A stretch of 42,368 bases of DNA, taken from contig NZ_FNAC01000041.1 in the NCBI RefSeq assembly GCF_900101705.1, forward strand, positions 1 through 42,368, given 5' to 3'. This stretch comes from Algoriphagus faecimaris (lineage in GTDB: Bacteria; Bacteroidota; Bacteroidia; Cytophagales; Cyclobacteriaceae). The translations under genes and the position numbers were made by a program. The notes below the pieces were generated by a model, which did no database searches, was not told the origin of the DNA, and saw only the letters and a list, made by a program, of their open reading frames with translations. Positions 14,868-24,759 of the stretch are shown piece after piece; the stretch's first letter is position 1; the number at the start of each line of letters is the position of its first letter.

Positions 14868-16330
14868 TGACCATACTAAAAGACATACTATATAAAGTCT
14901 CCCTTGTGTCCACTACCGGTGATATGGAAGTGGAAGTGAAGAATATTGTTTTTGATAGTAGAAAAGTAGAAGAGGGTTCGCTCTTTGTTGCCATTCCGGG
15001 AACTCAGGTGGATGGCCATGATTTTATCGATAAGGCCGTCGACACAGGTGCAAGGGTCATAGTATGTGAGCGTCTACCTGAAAATAAATCCCCGAAAATC
15101 ACTTGGGTTCAAGTCAAAAAAGCCTCCCAGGCTTTAGGGGTAATGGCATCTAATTTCTATGACAACCCCTCTCACTCCATAAAAGTAGTAGCAGTGACGG
15201 GTACGAATGGCAAAACCACCACGGTGACTTTGCTGCATCAGTTATTTACTTCGATGGGCTACAGCACGGGTTTGCTTTCCACTGTAGAGAACAGAATCAA
15301 TGAGGAAATTCTACCTGCAACGCATACCACTCCCGATGCAGTCAGCGTACAAGCACTGCTCAGAAAAATGGTGGATGCGGGATGTACGCATTGTTTTATG
15401 GAGGCGAGTTCTCATGCTATTGTACAGGAGCGGATTGCAGGTTTGAAATTGATCGGATCGGTATTTACTAATATCAGCCATGATCATCTCGATTATCATG
15501 AGACTTTTGAGGAGTACATCAAGGCTAAGAAGAAGTTGTTTGATGATCTGCCTAAGGATGCTTTTGCATTGGTAAATGGAGACGACAAAAGAGGCGCAGT
15601 GATGCTGCAAAACTGTAAGGCAACTCCACAAACCTTTGCTTTGAAGAGTCCTGCAGATTTTAAAGCTAAAGTACTGTCGAATACGCTGGAAGGGCTGGAG
15701 CTGGACATCAACGGAAAGCCTGTTTGGTTTCGCTTAATCGGTGATTTCAATGCTTATAATCTATTGGGTGTGCTGGGGGTGGCGGTTCTTTTGGGGGAAG
15801 ATGAAGATGAGGTGATGCAGGTGCTTTCAGGAATTCGTGGAGCAAAAGGAAGGTTTGATCGAATCTCGATAGGAGGAGTCACTGCGATTGTGGATTATGC
15901 CCACACCCCCGATGCGCTTGAGAATGTATTGAAGACAATTAATGGGGTACGCACTGGTGGAGAGCAATTGATCACAGTGGTAGGTTGTGGAGGCAATCGT
16001 GACAAATCAAAGCGTCCAATCATGGCAAAGCTTGCTGTGCAGGAAAGTGACAAAGCGATTTTGACTTCTGACAACCCTCGGTTTGAGGAGCCGGAAGCAA
16101 TCCTTCAAGACATGCAAGCTGGAGTGGGACCTAGCGATCTGCGCAAAACGCTCACTATTGTGGACCGCAAAGAAGCCATTAAAACTGCTTGTATGCTTTC
16201 CCAGGTCGGTGATATCATCTTAATCGCCGGTAAAGGACACGAAGACTATCAAGAAATAAAAGGTGTCAAGTATCATTTTGACGATGCAGAAGTAGTGAGT
16301 GAGTTTTTAAATCAATTGACCAAAAAATAG
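14867..16330 (+). CDS. murE: MurE, UDP-MurNAc-L-Ala-D-Glu:meso-diaminopimelate ligase
   Basis: A 487-residue cytoplasmic ATP-dependent ligase adding the third residue of the stem peptide. The P-loop TGTNGKTTT is at 111-119, the substrate-binding segment [11 protein letters not shown] follows near 146, and SSHAI and ISHDHLDYH mark the central domain. DNPR at 402-405 is the motif found in enzymes that add meso-diaminopimelate rather than lysine, so the peptidoglycan is predicted to be DAP-type. The start overlaps the ftsI stop by one base, and mraY follows after one base. Confidence 0.97.
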   Translation: MTILKDILYKVSLVSTTGDMEVEVKNIVFDSRKVEEGSLFVAIPGTQVDGHDFIDKAVDTGARVIVCERLPENKSPKITWVQVKKASQALGVMASNFYDNPSHSIKVVAVTGTNGKTTTVTLLHQLFTSMGYSTGLLSTVENRINEEILPATHTTPDAVSVQALLRKMVDAGCTHCFMEASSHAIVQERIAGLKLIGSVFTNISHDHLDYHETFEEYIKAKKKLFDDLPKDAFALVNGDDKRGAVMLQNCKATPQTFALKSPADFKAKVLSNTLEGLELDINGKPVWFRLIGDFNAYNLLGVLGVAVLLGEDEDEVMQVLSGIRGAKGRFDRISIGGVTAIVDYAHTPDALENVLKTINGVRTGGEQLITVVGCGGNRDKSKRPIMAKLAVQESDKAILTSDNPRFEEPEAILQDMQAGVGPSDLRKTLTIVDRKEAIKTACMLSQVGDIILIAGKGHEDYQEIKGVKYHFDDAEVVSEFLNQLTKK

Positions 16331-16331
16331 A

Positions 16332-17543
16332 ATGTTAGAACCGATTTTTGACTATTTGGATCGAGTGTTGGATATCCCTGGAGCAGGGGTGTTTCGCTAT
16401 ATCTCATTTAGAGCAGGAATGGCGGCACTTTTATCCTTGATCATTACCATCACTTTTGGTCATCGAATCATCAATTGGATCAGAAACCGTCAAATCGGTG
16501 AGACGGTGAGGGATCTCGGGCTAGAAGGTCAGAATCAGAAAAAAGGCACTCCTACTATGGGAGGATTGATGATGATAGCAGCTATTTTGATTCCCACTTT
16601 GCTTTTTGGGGATCTGAATAATATTTACATCATTCTTCTCATCGTCACTACTGTTTGGCTGGGAGGTATTGGCTTTTTGGATGATTATATCAAGGTCTTC
16701 AGAAAAAATAAAGAAGGGCTCGCCGGAAAATTTAAGATTATCGGTCAGGTAGGGATTGGAATTATTGTAGGAGCGACTCTTTATTTTCATGAGGATGTGG
16801 TGATTAGGGAGTTTCAAAACCCTGTATCAATCGAAGAGGGTGTTGTAGAGACACCTGCCTATCAAGATGTGAAAGTGGCCAAGACCACCATTCCATTCAC
16901 CAAAAACAATGAGCTGAATTACGAGACGATTTTGGGCTTTTTGGGAGAAAGCATGACTCCTGTACTCTACATTTTTGTGGTGATTTTTATCATCACGGCA
17001 GTATCAAATGGGGCAAATATCACAGACGGAATAGATGGCTTGGCGGCGGGGACTTCTGCTATCATTGGCTTGACCATCGCCATTTTTGCCTACTTGAGTG
17101 GTAATGCGATTTTCTCACAATACCTCAACATCATGTATATCCCCAACTCCGGGGAGCTCGTGATTTTTGCCTCCGCATTTATTGGAGCTTGTGTGGGTTT
17201 TCTCTGGTATAATGCTTATCCGGCTCAGGTTTTTATGGGTGATACGGGCTCTTTGATGCTCGGAGGAGTGATAGCGGTTTTAGCCTTGACGCTACGCAAG
17301 GAGCTTTTAATTCCTGTTATGTGCGGTGTTTTTCTAGTAGAAAATCTAAGCGTGATGATTCAGGTGAGCTACTTCAAATACACCAAAAGGAAATACGGTG
17401 AGGGCAGGAGGGTCTTTTTGATGTCTCCACTTCACCATCACTATCAAAAGAAAAATATACCTGAAGCAAAAATTGTAACCCGGTTTTGGATCGTCGGAAT
17501 ACTTCTGGCGGTCATTACCCTAGCGACACTAAAATTGAGATAA
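16332..17543 (+). CDS. mraY: MraY, phospho-MurNAc-pentapeptide transferase
   Basis: A 403-residue polytopic membrane enzyme that moves phospho-MurNAc-pentapeptide to undecaprenyl phosphate, forming lipid I. The family motifs are present: KKGTPTMGG near 70-78, FLDDYIKV near 116-123, [13 protein letters not shown] and [12 protein letters not shown], then [10 protein letters not shown], with about ten hydrophobic helices. It is longer than the E. coli enzyme (360) because of an insert of some 40 residues near 155-200 ([15 protein letters not shown] onward), predicted to lie outside the membrane; as far as I know such an insert is usual in Bacteroidota. Confidence 0.97.
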   Translation: MLEPIFDYLDRVLDIPGAGVFRYISFRAGMAALLSLIITITFGHRIINWIRNRQIGETVRDLGLEGQNQKKGTPTMGGLMMIAAILIPTLLFGDLNNIYIILLIVTTVWLGGIGFLDDYIKVFRKNKEGLAGKFKIIGQVGIGIIVGATLYFHEDVVIREFQNPVSIEEGVVETPAYQDVKVAKTTIPFTKNNELNYETILGFLGESMTPVLYIFVVIFIITAVSNGANITDGIDGLAAGTSAIIGLTIAIFAYLSGNAIFSQYLNIMYIPNSGELVIFASAFIGACVGFLWYNAYPAQVFMGDTGSLMLGGVIAVLALTLRKELLIPVMCGVFLVENLSVMIQVSYFKYTKRKYGEGRRVFLMSPLHHHYQKKNIPEAKIVTRFWIVGILLAVITLATLKLR

Positions 17544-17551
17544 GAAATCAA

Positions 17552-18904
17552 ATGAAAACCATAGCCATCATAGGAGCCGGAGAAAGCGGATTGGGAGCAG
17601 CACTGCTCGCCAAGAAGGTGGGCTATGACCTTTTTGTATCAGAGCTGGGGAGTATTTCAAAGGAGCGAAAGGCTCTTTTGGAGGCCAATGCCATATCCTA
17701 TGAAGAAGGGAAGCACTCGGAAGAGAAAATCCTAGATGCCGATATGATTATCAAAAGTCCAGGTATTTCTTACGAATCGCCCATCATTAAGAAAGCATTT
17801 GATAAAGGAATTGCCGTCGTGGATGAGTTGGAGTTTGCCCATCATTTTACCAATGGCAAGGTCATCGCCATTACGGGGACAAATGGGAAGACCACCACCA
17901 CTTTACTGACTTATCACTTGATGAAAGAGGCCGGGTTTGACGTGGGTTTAGCAGGGAATGTGGGGCAGAGTTGGGCCGCTCAATTGGTGCAGAAAGATCA
18001 CGCCTGGTGGGTGATTGAGTGCAGTAGTTTTCAGATAGATGGAATGCAGGCTTTCAGGCCTTTTGTAGCCATCTTGACTAATATCACTCCGGATCATTTG
18101 GACCGATACGAGTATCAGATGGATCGATATGTCGCTTCAAAGTTCCGCTTATTTCAAAATCAAAAAGCAGCTGATTTCTCGATCTTCTATAAAGAGGACC
18201 TTTTCAGCCAAAAGGGCTTGGCTGAGAAAAAAATCCGCTCAAAAAAGCTTTGGATTTCTCTAGAGGAACAAGGCGATAATGGAGCCTATTTCCAGAATAG
18301 TGCTTTGATTTTACGCATGAATGGAGAAGAAGTGAGTATTCCAATGAGTTCACTTTCTATTCAAGGAAAGCACAATCAACTCAATGCGCTTTTTGCTATT
18401 ACTGCGGTGAGACTGGCCGGAGCTCCACTTTCCTCATTGGAAAAAGGCTTGCAGACCTTTAAAAACGCACCGCACAGAATGGAGCTCGTCGATATAGTAG
18501 ATGGAGTCCATTTTATCAATGACAGTAAAGGAACCAACGTCGAAGCTACAAGCTATGCTCTTCAGAGCTTCGAGCAGCCTATCGTATGGGTTGCTGGAGG
18601 TGTAGACAAAGGAAATAATTACGAGCAGCTCAAAGAGCTAGTAGAAAAAAGGGTAAAGGCGCTGATTTGCTTAGGCAAGGATAATCAAAAATTGAAGACT
18701 GCATTTGACGAGGTGATTCCTGAAATCAAAGAAACACAAAGCATCCAAGAAGCGGTACGATGGGGTTTGGAACTGGCCAACGAGAAGGAAGTAGTCCTGC
18801 TATCTCCGGCCTGCGCTAGTTTTGACCTGTTTAGAAATTATGAAGATCGTGGGGATCAATTCCGCGAAGCAGTAAAAAGTTTGAAAATAGAATCCAACGC
18901 ATGA
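17552..18904 (+). CDS. murD: MurD, UDP-MurNAc-L-alanine:D-glutamate ligase
   Basis: A 450-residue cytoplasmic ligase adding D-Glu to UDP-MurNAc-L-Ala. An N-terminal Rossmann-like domain starts TIAIIGAGESGLGAALLAKK, the P-loop GTNGKTTTT is at 109-117, followed by NITPDHLDRY and the late FINDSKGTNVEAT and WVAGGVDKGNNY blocks. I chose the ATG at 17552, directly before the first strand. A longer frame from 17486 overlaps the mraY C terminus and adds unrelated residues. The gap to mraY is eight bases, and the end overlaps ftsW by four (ATGA). Confidence 0.96.
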   Translation: MKTIAIIGAGESGLGAALLAKKVGYDLFVSELGSISKERKALLEANAISYEEGKHSEEKILDADMIIKSPGISYESPIIKKAFDKGIAVVDELEFAHHFTNGKVIAITGTNGKTTTTLLTYHLMKEAGFDVGLAGNVGQSWAAQLVQKDHAWWVIECSSFQIDGMQAFRPFVAILTNITPDHLDRYEYQMDRYVASKFRLFQNQKAADFSIFYKEDLFSQKGLAEKKIRSKKLWISLEEQGDNGAYFQNSALILRMNGEEVSIPMSSLSIQGKHNQLNALFAITAVRLAGAPLSSLEKGLQTFKNAPHRMELVDIVDGVHFINDSKGTNVEATSYALQSFEQPIVWVAGGVDKGNNYEQLKELVEKRVKALICLGKDNQKLKTAFDEVIPEIKETQSIQEAVRWGLELANEKEVVLLSPACASFDLFRNYEDRGDQFREAVKSLKIESNA

Positions 18905-20076
18905 ACCAGTTTAAAACATGGATAGATGAGCATTTCAAAGGTGACCCAATTATCTGGGCCATCGTGATTTTGCTTTCCCTTTTCAGTATTCTAGTGGTGT
19001 ATTCCGCCACGGGTTCTTTGGCCTACAAGTATGCCGGCGGTAATACGGAATTGTACCTCTTTAGGCATTCCGCTTTGGTATTTGCTTCATTAGTCGTGAT
19101 GTGGCTGGCGCATAAGGTTCCTTACCGAAGTTATGCCCTCTACGCCCGCTTGGCTATGTATTTATCTATGCCGCTTCTATTGATCACTTATCTCTTTGGG
19201 TCCAATATCAATGAAGCCAATAGATGGTTGACCATTCCGGTGATTAATCAGGCATTTCAGCCTTCAGATTTGGCGAAATTGGCATTGATTGCAGCTTTGG
19301 CGGCCATGTTGGCGAAGCGTCAAAATAACATTAAGGACTTCAAAAGCACCTTTTTGCCTATCATCATTGCGATAGGATTAATCTCCGGACTGATAGGCCT
19401 AGCCAATATGTCAACAGCCATTTTATTATTGAGTACCTGCTTGTTGATTATGTTCATCGGTAGGGTGCCCATGAAGTATTTGGTTTTGGTGGTGATGGTA
19501 GGAGCATTAGGTCTCACCGCTGCCATTTTCTTGGGGCAAAGAGGTGATACTTTCCGATCCCGAATAGAAGACTATACAGCTTCATTCTCGGATGAAAATA
19601 AAATTCCTTTTCAGGCTGAGCAATCTTACATCGCTATTGCCACGGGTGGAGTGACAGGCAAAGGCCCGGGAAATTCGGAACAGCGAAACTCTCTTCCTCA
19701 TCCCTATTCGGATTTTATATACGCCATTATCATCGAGGAGTACGGTATGATAGGAGGAGTCACGGTACTCTTTCTCTACCTCGCTTTGCTCTATCGAGGG
19801 ATGCGTATCGTAGCCAATTCCAACAAGGCATTCGGAGGCTTGCTCTCCGCAGGATTGAGTTTCGCGCTGGTGATACAGGCTCTGATCAATATGGCGGTTG
19901 CCGTAGGACTTGGCCCAATTACCGGTTTGCCATTGCCGCTTTTGAGTATGGGAGGGACCTCTCTGGTATTCACTGGGATTTCTTTGGGGATTATTCTCAG
20001 CGTAAGTAGAGGAGACCATCAAGATGAAATGCAGACTGGATCTGCTATGAATAGACCTAAAATGAAATTAGCCTAA
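18901..20076 (+). CDS. ftsW: FtsW, septal peptidoglycan polymerase (SEDS family)
   Basis: A 391-residue SEDS glycosyltransferase that polymerises lipid II at the septum together with FtsI. About ten membrane helices; family motifs include the early VYSATGS, NEANRWLTIP and FQPSDLAKLALI, the polymerase region around TGGVTGKGPGNSEQRNSLPHP (split over 19640-19710), DFIYAIIIEEYG and the C-terminal GLPLPLLSMGGTSL. It follows murD with a four-base overlap and is followed at once by murG, as in other dcw clusters. Confidence 0.96.
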   Translation: MNQFKTWIDEHFKGDPIIWAIVILLSLFSILVVYSATGSLAYKYAGGNTELYLFRHSALVFASLVVMWLAHKVPYRSYALYARLAMYLSMPLLLITYLFGSNINEANRWLTIPVINQAFQPSDLAKLALIAALAAMLAKRQNNIKDFKSTFLPIIIAIGLISGLIGLANMSTAILLLSTCLLIMFIGRVPMKYLVLVVMVGALGLTAAIFLGQRGDTFRSRIEDYTASFSDENKIPFQAEQSYIAIATGGVTGKGPGNSEQRNSLPHPYSDFIYAIIIEEYGMIGGVTVLFLYLALLYRGMRIVANSNKAFGGLLSAGLSFALVIQALINMAVAVGLGPITGLPLPLLSMGGTSLVFTGISLGIILSVSRGDHQDEMQTGSAMNRPKMKLA

Positions 20077-21186
20077 GTGAGCCATCAGGATACATATCGC
20101 CTTTTGATCAGTGGTGGAGGTACCGGAGGACATATCTACCCGGCGATCGCTATTGCCAATGCGTGGATGGAGCGTCACCCTGACTCGGAGATTCAATTCG
20201 TAGGGGCATTGGGCAAGATGGAAATGCAAAAAGTACCCGAGGCTGGCTATTCCATTATTGGATTACCGGTAGCTGGGCTACAACGAAGCCTGACTCTCGC
20301 CAATCTTAGCTTTCCCATAAAATTATTTAAAAGCCTGAGACAGGCCTTCCGGATTGTAAAGGATTTTAAACCTCATGCTGTAATAGGTGTGGGTGGGTAT
20401 GCCAGTGGTCCAGTGTTGTATGCCGCTCAGAGCAAAGGCATTGCTACGCTGATCCAAGAACAAAATTCCTATGCAGGAATTACCAACAAGCTTTTGGCTA
20501 AAAAGGCCAAAAAAATCTGTGTGGCTTATCCCAATATGGAGCAGTTTTTCCCAAAGGAAAACTTGGTGATGACTGGCAACCCTGTTCGCAAGGATCTACT
20601 CCATCTCGAAGGAAAAAAATCCACAGGCATAGCTCATTTTGGATTAGACTCGGAGAGAAAAACTATTCTGGTATTGGGGGGCTCCTTGGGTGCTAGAACT
20701 CTCAACCAAGGCGTGCTTAAAGATATGGAGGCCTTTGAAAAAGGAGGGTATCAAGTGCTTTGGCAGTCGGGCAAATTCTATTTTAAAGCCATGCAGGAGG
20801 CGCTTAATAAGACCAGTTTGAGGCACATTCACCTTAGGGAATTTATCCGGGAAATGGATTTAGCCTATGCTACTGCGGATCTTATCATTTCCAGAGCAGG
20901 GGCTTTGTCAGTCTCTGAGTTGGCTTTGGTAGGGAAGCCTGTAGTGTTCATTCCTTCTCCCAATGTGGCAGAGGATCATCAGACCAAAAATGCGATGGCC
21001 TTTGTCAGTCGTGAGGCAGCAGTTTTGCTCCGAGACGGAGAGGCTGTGGGCAAATTAAAAATCACTGTGGATGAGGTCTTGGGGGATTTGGTTTTTGCAG
21101 AGCAACTAGGAAAAAATATAAAAATGCTGTCCAAGGCAGATGCAGCTGAAACTATAGTAAATGAAATCGAAAAACTGGTAGCGTGA
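20077..21186 (+). CDS. murG: MurG, UDP-GlcNAc:lipid I N-acetylglucosaminyltransferase
   Basis: A 369-residue peripheral membrane GT-B glycosyltransferase converting lipid I to lipid II. The N-terminal glycine-rich loop GGGTGGHIYPAIAIA, GVGGYASGP, QEQNSYAGITNK, the second loop GGSLGARTLNQ, and SRAGALSVSELALVGKP are diagnostic. The start is GTG at 20077, directly after the ftsW stop; no ATG lies between it and the glycine-rich loop, so the GTG is needed. The stop overlaps the GTG start of murC. Confidence 0.96.
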   Translation: MSHQDTYRLLISGGGTGGHIYPAIAIANAWMERHPDSEIQFVGALGKMEMQKVPEAGYSIIGLPVAGLQRSLTLANLSFPIKLFKSLRQAFRIVKDFKPHAVIGVGGYASGPVLYAAQSKGIATLIQEQNSYAGITNKLLAKKAKKICVAYPNMEQFFPKENLVMTGNPVRKDLLHLEGKKSTGIAHFGLDSERKTILVLGGSLGARTLNQGVLKDMEAFEKGGYQVLWQSGKFYFKAMQEALNKTSLRHIHLREFIREMDLAYATADLIISRAGALSVSELALVGKPVVFIPSPNVAEDHQTKNAMAFVSREAAVLLRDGEAVGKLKITVDEVLGDLVFAEQLGKNIKMLSKADAAETIVNEIEKLVA

Positions 21187-22589
21187 GTTTCAAAAACCTA
21201 CATAGCGTTTATTTCTTAGGAATTGGTGGGATAGGCATGAGTGCTTTAGCCCGTTGGTTTCATCGGGAGGGCTATGGAGTATTTGGATACGACAAGACGC
21301 CTTCACCTTTGATTGACGATTTGATAGCAGAAGGAATTCAGATAGGGTTTGAAGATCAGTTGGAAGCTATTCCAGGGGGTATTTTAGCAGATAAATCAAA
21401 GACATTAATCATCTGGACTCCTGCCGTGCCTAAGGATTCCAAGCTGCTCAATTATTTTCAGCAGCAAGGTTTTGAGCTTAAAAAGCGCTCTGAAGTTTTG
21501 GGGGATTTAAGTGAGGCCTACTATAGTATTGCTGTAGCAGGTACCCACGGTAAGACCACGACCTCCTCGATGATCACTCATATTTTTAAATCATCAGGAA
21601 GGTCCATCATAGCCTTTCTTGGCGGAATCACACAAAACTACCAGTCCAACTTGGTGATGCATCAGCAAAAGGGCGATGCCCTGATGGTGGTAGAAGCAGA
21701 TGAATTTGACCGCTCGTTTTTGAGACTTTCTCCCAATGAAGCAGTCATCACAAGTGTGGATGCAGATCATTTGGATATCTATGGGGATGAAAATCACCTT
21801 CTCGATGGGTTCAAAGAATTCATCAAAAGGCTGAAGAAAAAAGGGCGCTTGTATATTCAACAAGGTGCTGCACAGAAGATAGGAGATGCAGATTTGCCTA
21901 AAAAAAGAGTAAGCATGTATGGGCTTCGAAGCGAAGGAATCCATGCAGAAAATATCCAGGCTAGACCAGGTTCTTTTGTGTTTGACTACATCGGTAAAAA
22001 TCTTGAAATAAAGGGGTTGGAGCTGTTTATTCCTGGTTTTCACAATGTCGAAAACGCACTTGTAGCGATTGGAATTGCCTTGACCCATGGTATTTCTCCG
22101 GATCAAATCCGTGAAGCATTGAAGACTTTCAAGGGTGTGAAAAGAAGATTTGAGATCCATGTCAATGAAGGTGGGAAGGTGTTTATCGATGATTATGCCC
22201 ACCACCCTGAGGAAATAAGAGCATTCTTAAGTTCGGTCAGGGCGATGTTTCCTGCCAAGCATTTGACAGTGGTTTTCCAGCCACACCTTTTTTCTCGCAC
22301 GCGTGATTTTGCACCTCAGTTTGCAGAGAGTCTTTCTTTGGCCGACGAGGTGATTTTACTGGAGATCTATCCAGCTAGGGAACTTCCCATTGCAGGAGTG
22401 AACTCTTCTATGCTGCTTGAGGGAATTCAGGCTCAGACCAAGCAAGTATTGGCCAAATCCGAACTCTTGGAGTATTTGGAATCTAGAAATCCTGAATTGT
22501 TGGTGACTATCGGTGCCGGTGATATTGATCGTCTGGTACCTGAAATAGCCTCCTTTACACGTTCAGGAATTAATCAGAATGAGGTATGA
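21183..22589 (+). CDS. murC: MurC, UDP-N-acetylmuramate:L-alanine ligase
   Basis: A 468-residue cytoplasmic ligase for the first stem-peptide residue. Rossmann-like start VYFLGIGGIGMSALARW, P-loop GTHGKTTT at 120-127, DEFDRSFL and DADHLDIYGD in the middle, then YAHHPEEIRAFL and FQPHLFSRTRDF in the C-terminal domain. The start codon is GTG within the four-base overlap with murG (GTGA), and the end overlaps ftsQ by four bases (ATGA). No murB or ddl gene sits in the cluster. Confidence 0.96.
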   Translation: MSFKNLHSVYFLGIGGIGMSALARWFHREGYGVFGYDKTPSPLIDDLIAEGIQIGFEDQLEAIPGGILADKSKTLIIWTPAVPKDSKLLNYFQQQGFELKKRSEVLGDLSEAYYSIAVAGTHGKTTTSSMITHIFKSSGRSIIAFLGGITQNYQSNLVMHQQKGDALMVVEADEFDRSFLRLSPNEAVITSVDADHLDIYGDENHLLDGFKEFIKRLKKKGRLYIQQGAAQKIGDADLPKKRVSMYGLRSEGIHAENIQARPGSFVFDYIGKNLEIKGLELFIPGFHNVENALVAIGIALTHGISPDQIREALKTFKGVKRRFEIHVNEGGKVFIDDYAHHPEEIRAFLSSVRAMFPAKHLTVVFQPHLFSRTRDFAPQFAESLSLADEVILLEIYPARELPIAGVNSSMLLEGIQAQTKQVLAKSELLEYLESRNPELLVTIGAGDIDRLVPEIASFTRSGINQNEV

Positions 22590-23344
22590 AGAGAGCTAGA
22601 ATTAAAAAGATCGCCGTTTTTGTGACTCTCAGTCTTGTACTGGTCGGTTTTATAGGCTTCGTAGAAAAGCAAAGCCTCTACAAAACCTATCAGGGGATGG
22701 AAATCTCCATAGATGGGCAAAGTGGAGTGTACTTCGTCGAAGACAATGAAATCAGAAGGATTTTGAAGGAAAGCTTTCCCAATTTGAAGGTGGGAGCTGT
22801 ATTGGAGGAGGTGCCCTTGAAGCAGGTGGAAAATAGGATTTCGGGCCACCCTTTTGTAAAAGCCGTGGATGCGACGGTCGGACAAAAAGGAATTCTTCAT
22901 CTTGAAATTCAGCAGTATCAACCCATCGCTCGAATAGCCAGGCCGCTGGCTGCTGATGGCTACATCACAACAGAGGGAAGAGTAGTGCCGACCTCACCAT
23001 CCTATACTAGTAGGGTATTGATACTGGAGGGTGACTATGCAGAGAAGCTGATGGATAAAGGCGATATCAGCATTGAAATGCCTGATTTGATGGAGTTGAT
23101 AGAGTTTATCACCGGTGACGAATTTTGGAGTGCGCAGATCATCAGCTTGGAGGTGAACTCGCCGTCGGATATTCGGATGTATCAGCAGGTGGGAGAGCAG
23201 GTGATTGAATTTGGAGATGCGAAAAATATCGCTGACAAATTCGATCGAATCAAAATTTTCTACAAGGAAATTTTACCGAGAAAAGGCTGGGATGCCTATA
23301 GTCGGGTAAGTGTAAAATTTAAGGATCAAATTGTTTGTGAATAA
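22586..23344 (+). CDS. ftsQ: FtsQ/DivIB-like cell division protein
   Basis: A 252-residue bitopic protein: basic cytoplasmic start (KRARIKK), one membrane segment at about 8-25 (IAVFVTLSLVLVGFIGFV), then a periplasmic POTRA-like region (about 45-115) and a beta domain. Sequence identity to FtsQ is low, as usual, but QYQPIARIARP and the position between murC and ftsA support the call. It should link FtsL/DivIC to the divisome. The next gene's ATG at 23355 follows 10 bases after the stop. Confidence 0.88.
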   Translation: MKRARIKKIAVFVTLSLVLVGFIGFVEKQSLYKTYQGMEISIDGQSGVYFVEDNEIRRILKESFPNLKVGAVLEEVPLKQVENRISGHPFVKAVDATVGQKGILHLEIQQYQPIARIARPLAADGYITTEGRVVPTSPSYTSRVLILEGDYAEKLMDKGDISIEMPDLMELIEFITGDEFWSAQIISLEVNSPSDIRMYQQVGEQVIEFGDAKNIADKFDRIKIFYKEILPRKGWDAYSRVSVKFKDQIVCE

Positions 23345-23354
23345 AAGCTTGGGT

Positions 23355-24665
23355 ATGGAAAATGAAAAATTAATTGTTGGATTAGACATCGGTACTACAA
23401 AGATCTGTGCCATCGTCGGTCGTAAAAACGAATACGGAAAGCTCGAAGTCTTGGGAATGGGTAAAGCTGTCTCTGACGGAGTTGACAGGGGAGTGGTGAC
23501 CAATATCGATAAGACGGTTCATGCGATCCAAAAGGCTGTAGAGGAAGCCTCAGAGATGGCTGATGTAGAGATTGCAGAAGTGATCGTGGGTATCGCTGGT
23601 CAGCATATTCAAAGCAAGATTCAAAGTGGGAGCATCATGCGTCAGCCGACGGAAGATGAAATCACCGTAGAAGATGTGAGAAGGCTCTCTTCTGAGATGG
23701 AAAATATTTTAGTGCCTCCCGGCAATAGAATCATTCATGTGATGCCACAAGCTTACACGGTCGATTATGAAGGAGGGATCAAGGATCCAGTAGGCATGTC
23801 AGGGACGAAACTGGAAGCGGATTTTCACATCATCACAGCACAGACTACAGCCATCAATAATATCAATCGTTGTGTACGAAGAGCGGATTTGACTTCGAAG
23901 CAGTTGATCCTAGAACCATTAGCGAGTTCTCTTTCAGTGCTGAGTGATGAGGAAAAAGAAGCGGGAGTTTGCCTAGTCGATATCGGTGGTGGTACCACGG
24001 ACATTGCTATTTTTTATGAAAATATCATTCGGCATACGGCAGTGATTCCTCTTGGGGGCAATATTATCACCAAGGACATCAAGGAAGGCTGCATGGTCAT
24101 GCATAATCAGGCCGAACTGCTTAAAACCCGATTTGGCAAAGCCATTGCTGAGGAAGCCAATCCCAATGAGATTGTGTCCATTCCTGGCTTGAGAAATCGT
24201 CCGCCCAAAGAAATATCGATCCGAAACCTCGCCTCCATCATCCAAGCTAGAATGGAGGAGATCATCGAAATCGTCCAAAATGAAATCTACCAAAGCGGGC
24301 ATTACAAAAAATTAGCGGGAGGCATCGTCATCACAGGAGGAGGATCCCAATTGCAGTGTGTATCTCAGCTTTTTGAATACTTGACGGGCTTGGATACCCG
24401 CATCGGATATCCTAATGAGCACTTGGGTAAATCAGTCCTAGAAGAAGTGAAAAGCCCCATGTATGCTACCTCCGTCGGGTTGGTATTGGCAGGATTCAAA
24501 GCCTTGGATGACCGAGAGGATAGTTATAACAAGCGAATAGCAAACGGTAGTAGTGCACTCAAGCAGACGAAGAAGGAAATAAATCCAAAGGACATTTGGA
24601 GAAGTATCGGAAATAAGCTGAAAAGCATCATTCATGATGACATCGGCGAAGACTTAAATTACTAG
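23355..24665 (+). CDS. ftsA: FtsA, actin-like FtsZ membrane tether
   Basis: A 436-residue actin-fold ATPase that anchors FtsZ filaments to the membrane and recruits later division proteins. LIVGLDIGTTKICAIVG is the phosphate-1 motif, LVDIGGGTTDIAIF the phosphate-2 motif, and GGIVITGGGSQL the adenosine motif; the SHS2/1C subdomain lies between them. The C terminus (WRSIGNKLKSIIHDD) can form the amphipathic membrane helix, although it is not at the very end. I chose ATG 23355; the longer frame from 23331 overlaps ftsQ. Confidence 0.95.
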   Translation: MENEKLIVGLDIGTTKICAIVGRKNEYGKLEVLGMGKAVSDGVDRGVVTNIDKTVHAIQKAVEEASEMADVEIAEVIVGIAGQHIQSKIQSGSIMRQPTEDEITVEDVRRLSSEMENILVPPGNRIIHVMPQAYTVDYEGGIKDPVGMSGTKLEADFHIITAQTTAINNINRCVRRADLTSKQLILEPLASSLSVLSDEEKEAGVCLVDIGGGTTDIAIFYENIIRHTAVIPLGGNIITKDIKEGCMVMHNQAELLKTRFGKAIAEEANPNEIVSIPGLRNRPPKEISIRNLASIIQARMEEIIEIVQNEIYQSGHYKKLAGGIVITGGGSQLQCVSQLFEYLTGLDTRIGYPNEHLGKSVLEEVKSPMYATSVGLVLAGFKALDDREDSYNKRIANGSSALKQTKKEINPKDIWRSIGNKLKSIIHDDIGEDLNY

Positions 24666-24677
24666 GGCTTATGATTG

Positions 24678-24710
24678 GGGGAGATAAGCGGTTTTGCTGC
24701 TTATTTCCCC
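24678..24710. other. Stem-loop between ftsA and ftsZ
   Basis: ggggagataagc at 24678-24689 pairs with gcttatttcccc at 24699-24710 (12 pairs, one G-U), loop of nine bases. No T-run follows, so it is not a classical terminator. It could be an RNA processing or stability element, or an attenuator separating the more abundant ftsZ message from the upstream genes. Confidence 0.6.
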
Positions 24711-24759
24711 GATTTAACCCTCTATCAAAACGAAAAAATAATTCACCAAAACAATAAAT

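Noticed and set aside
17486..17551. Longer start for murD
   Set aside because: The added 22 residues overlap the mraY C terminus in another frame; the conserved MurD start follows the ATG at 17552.
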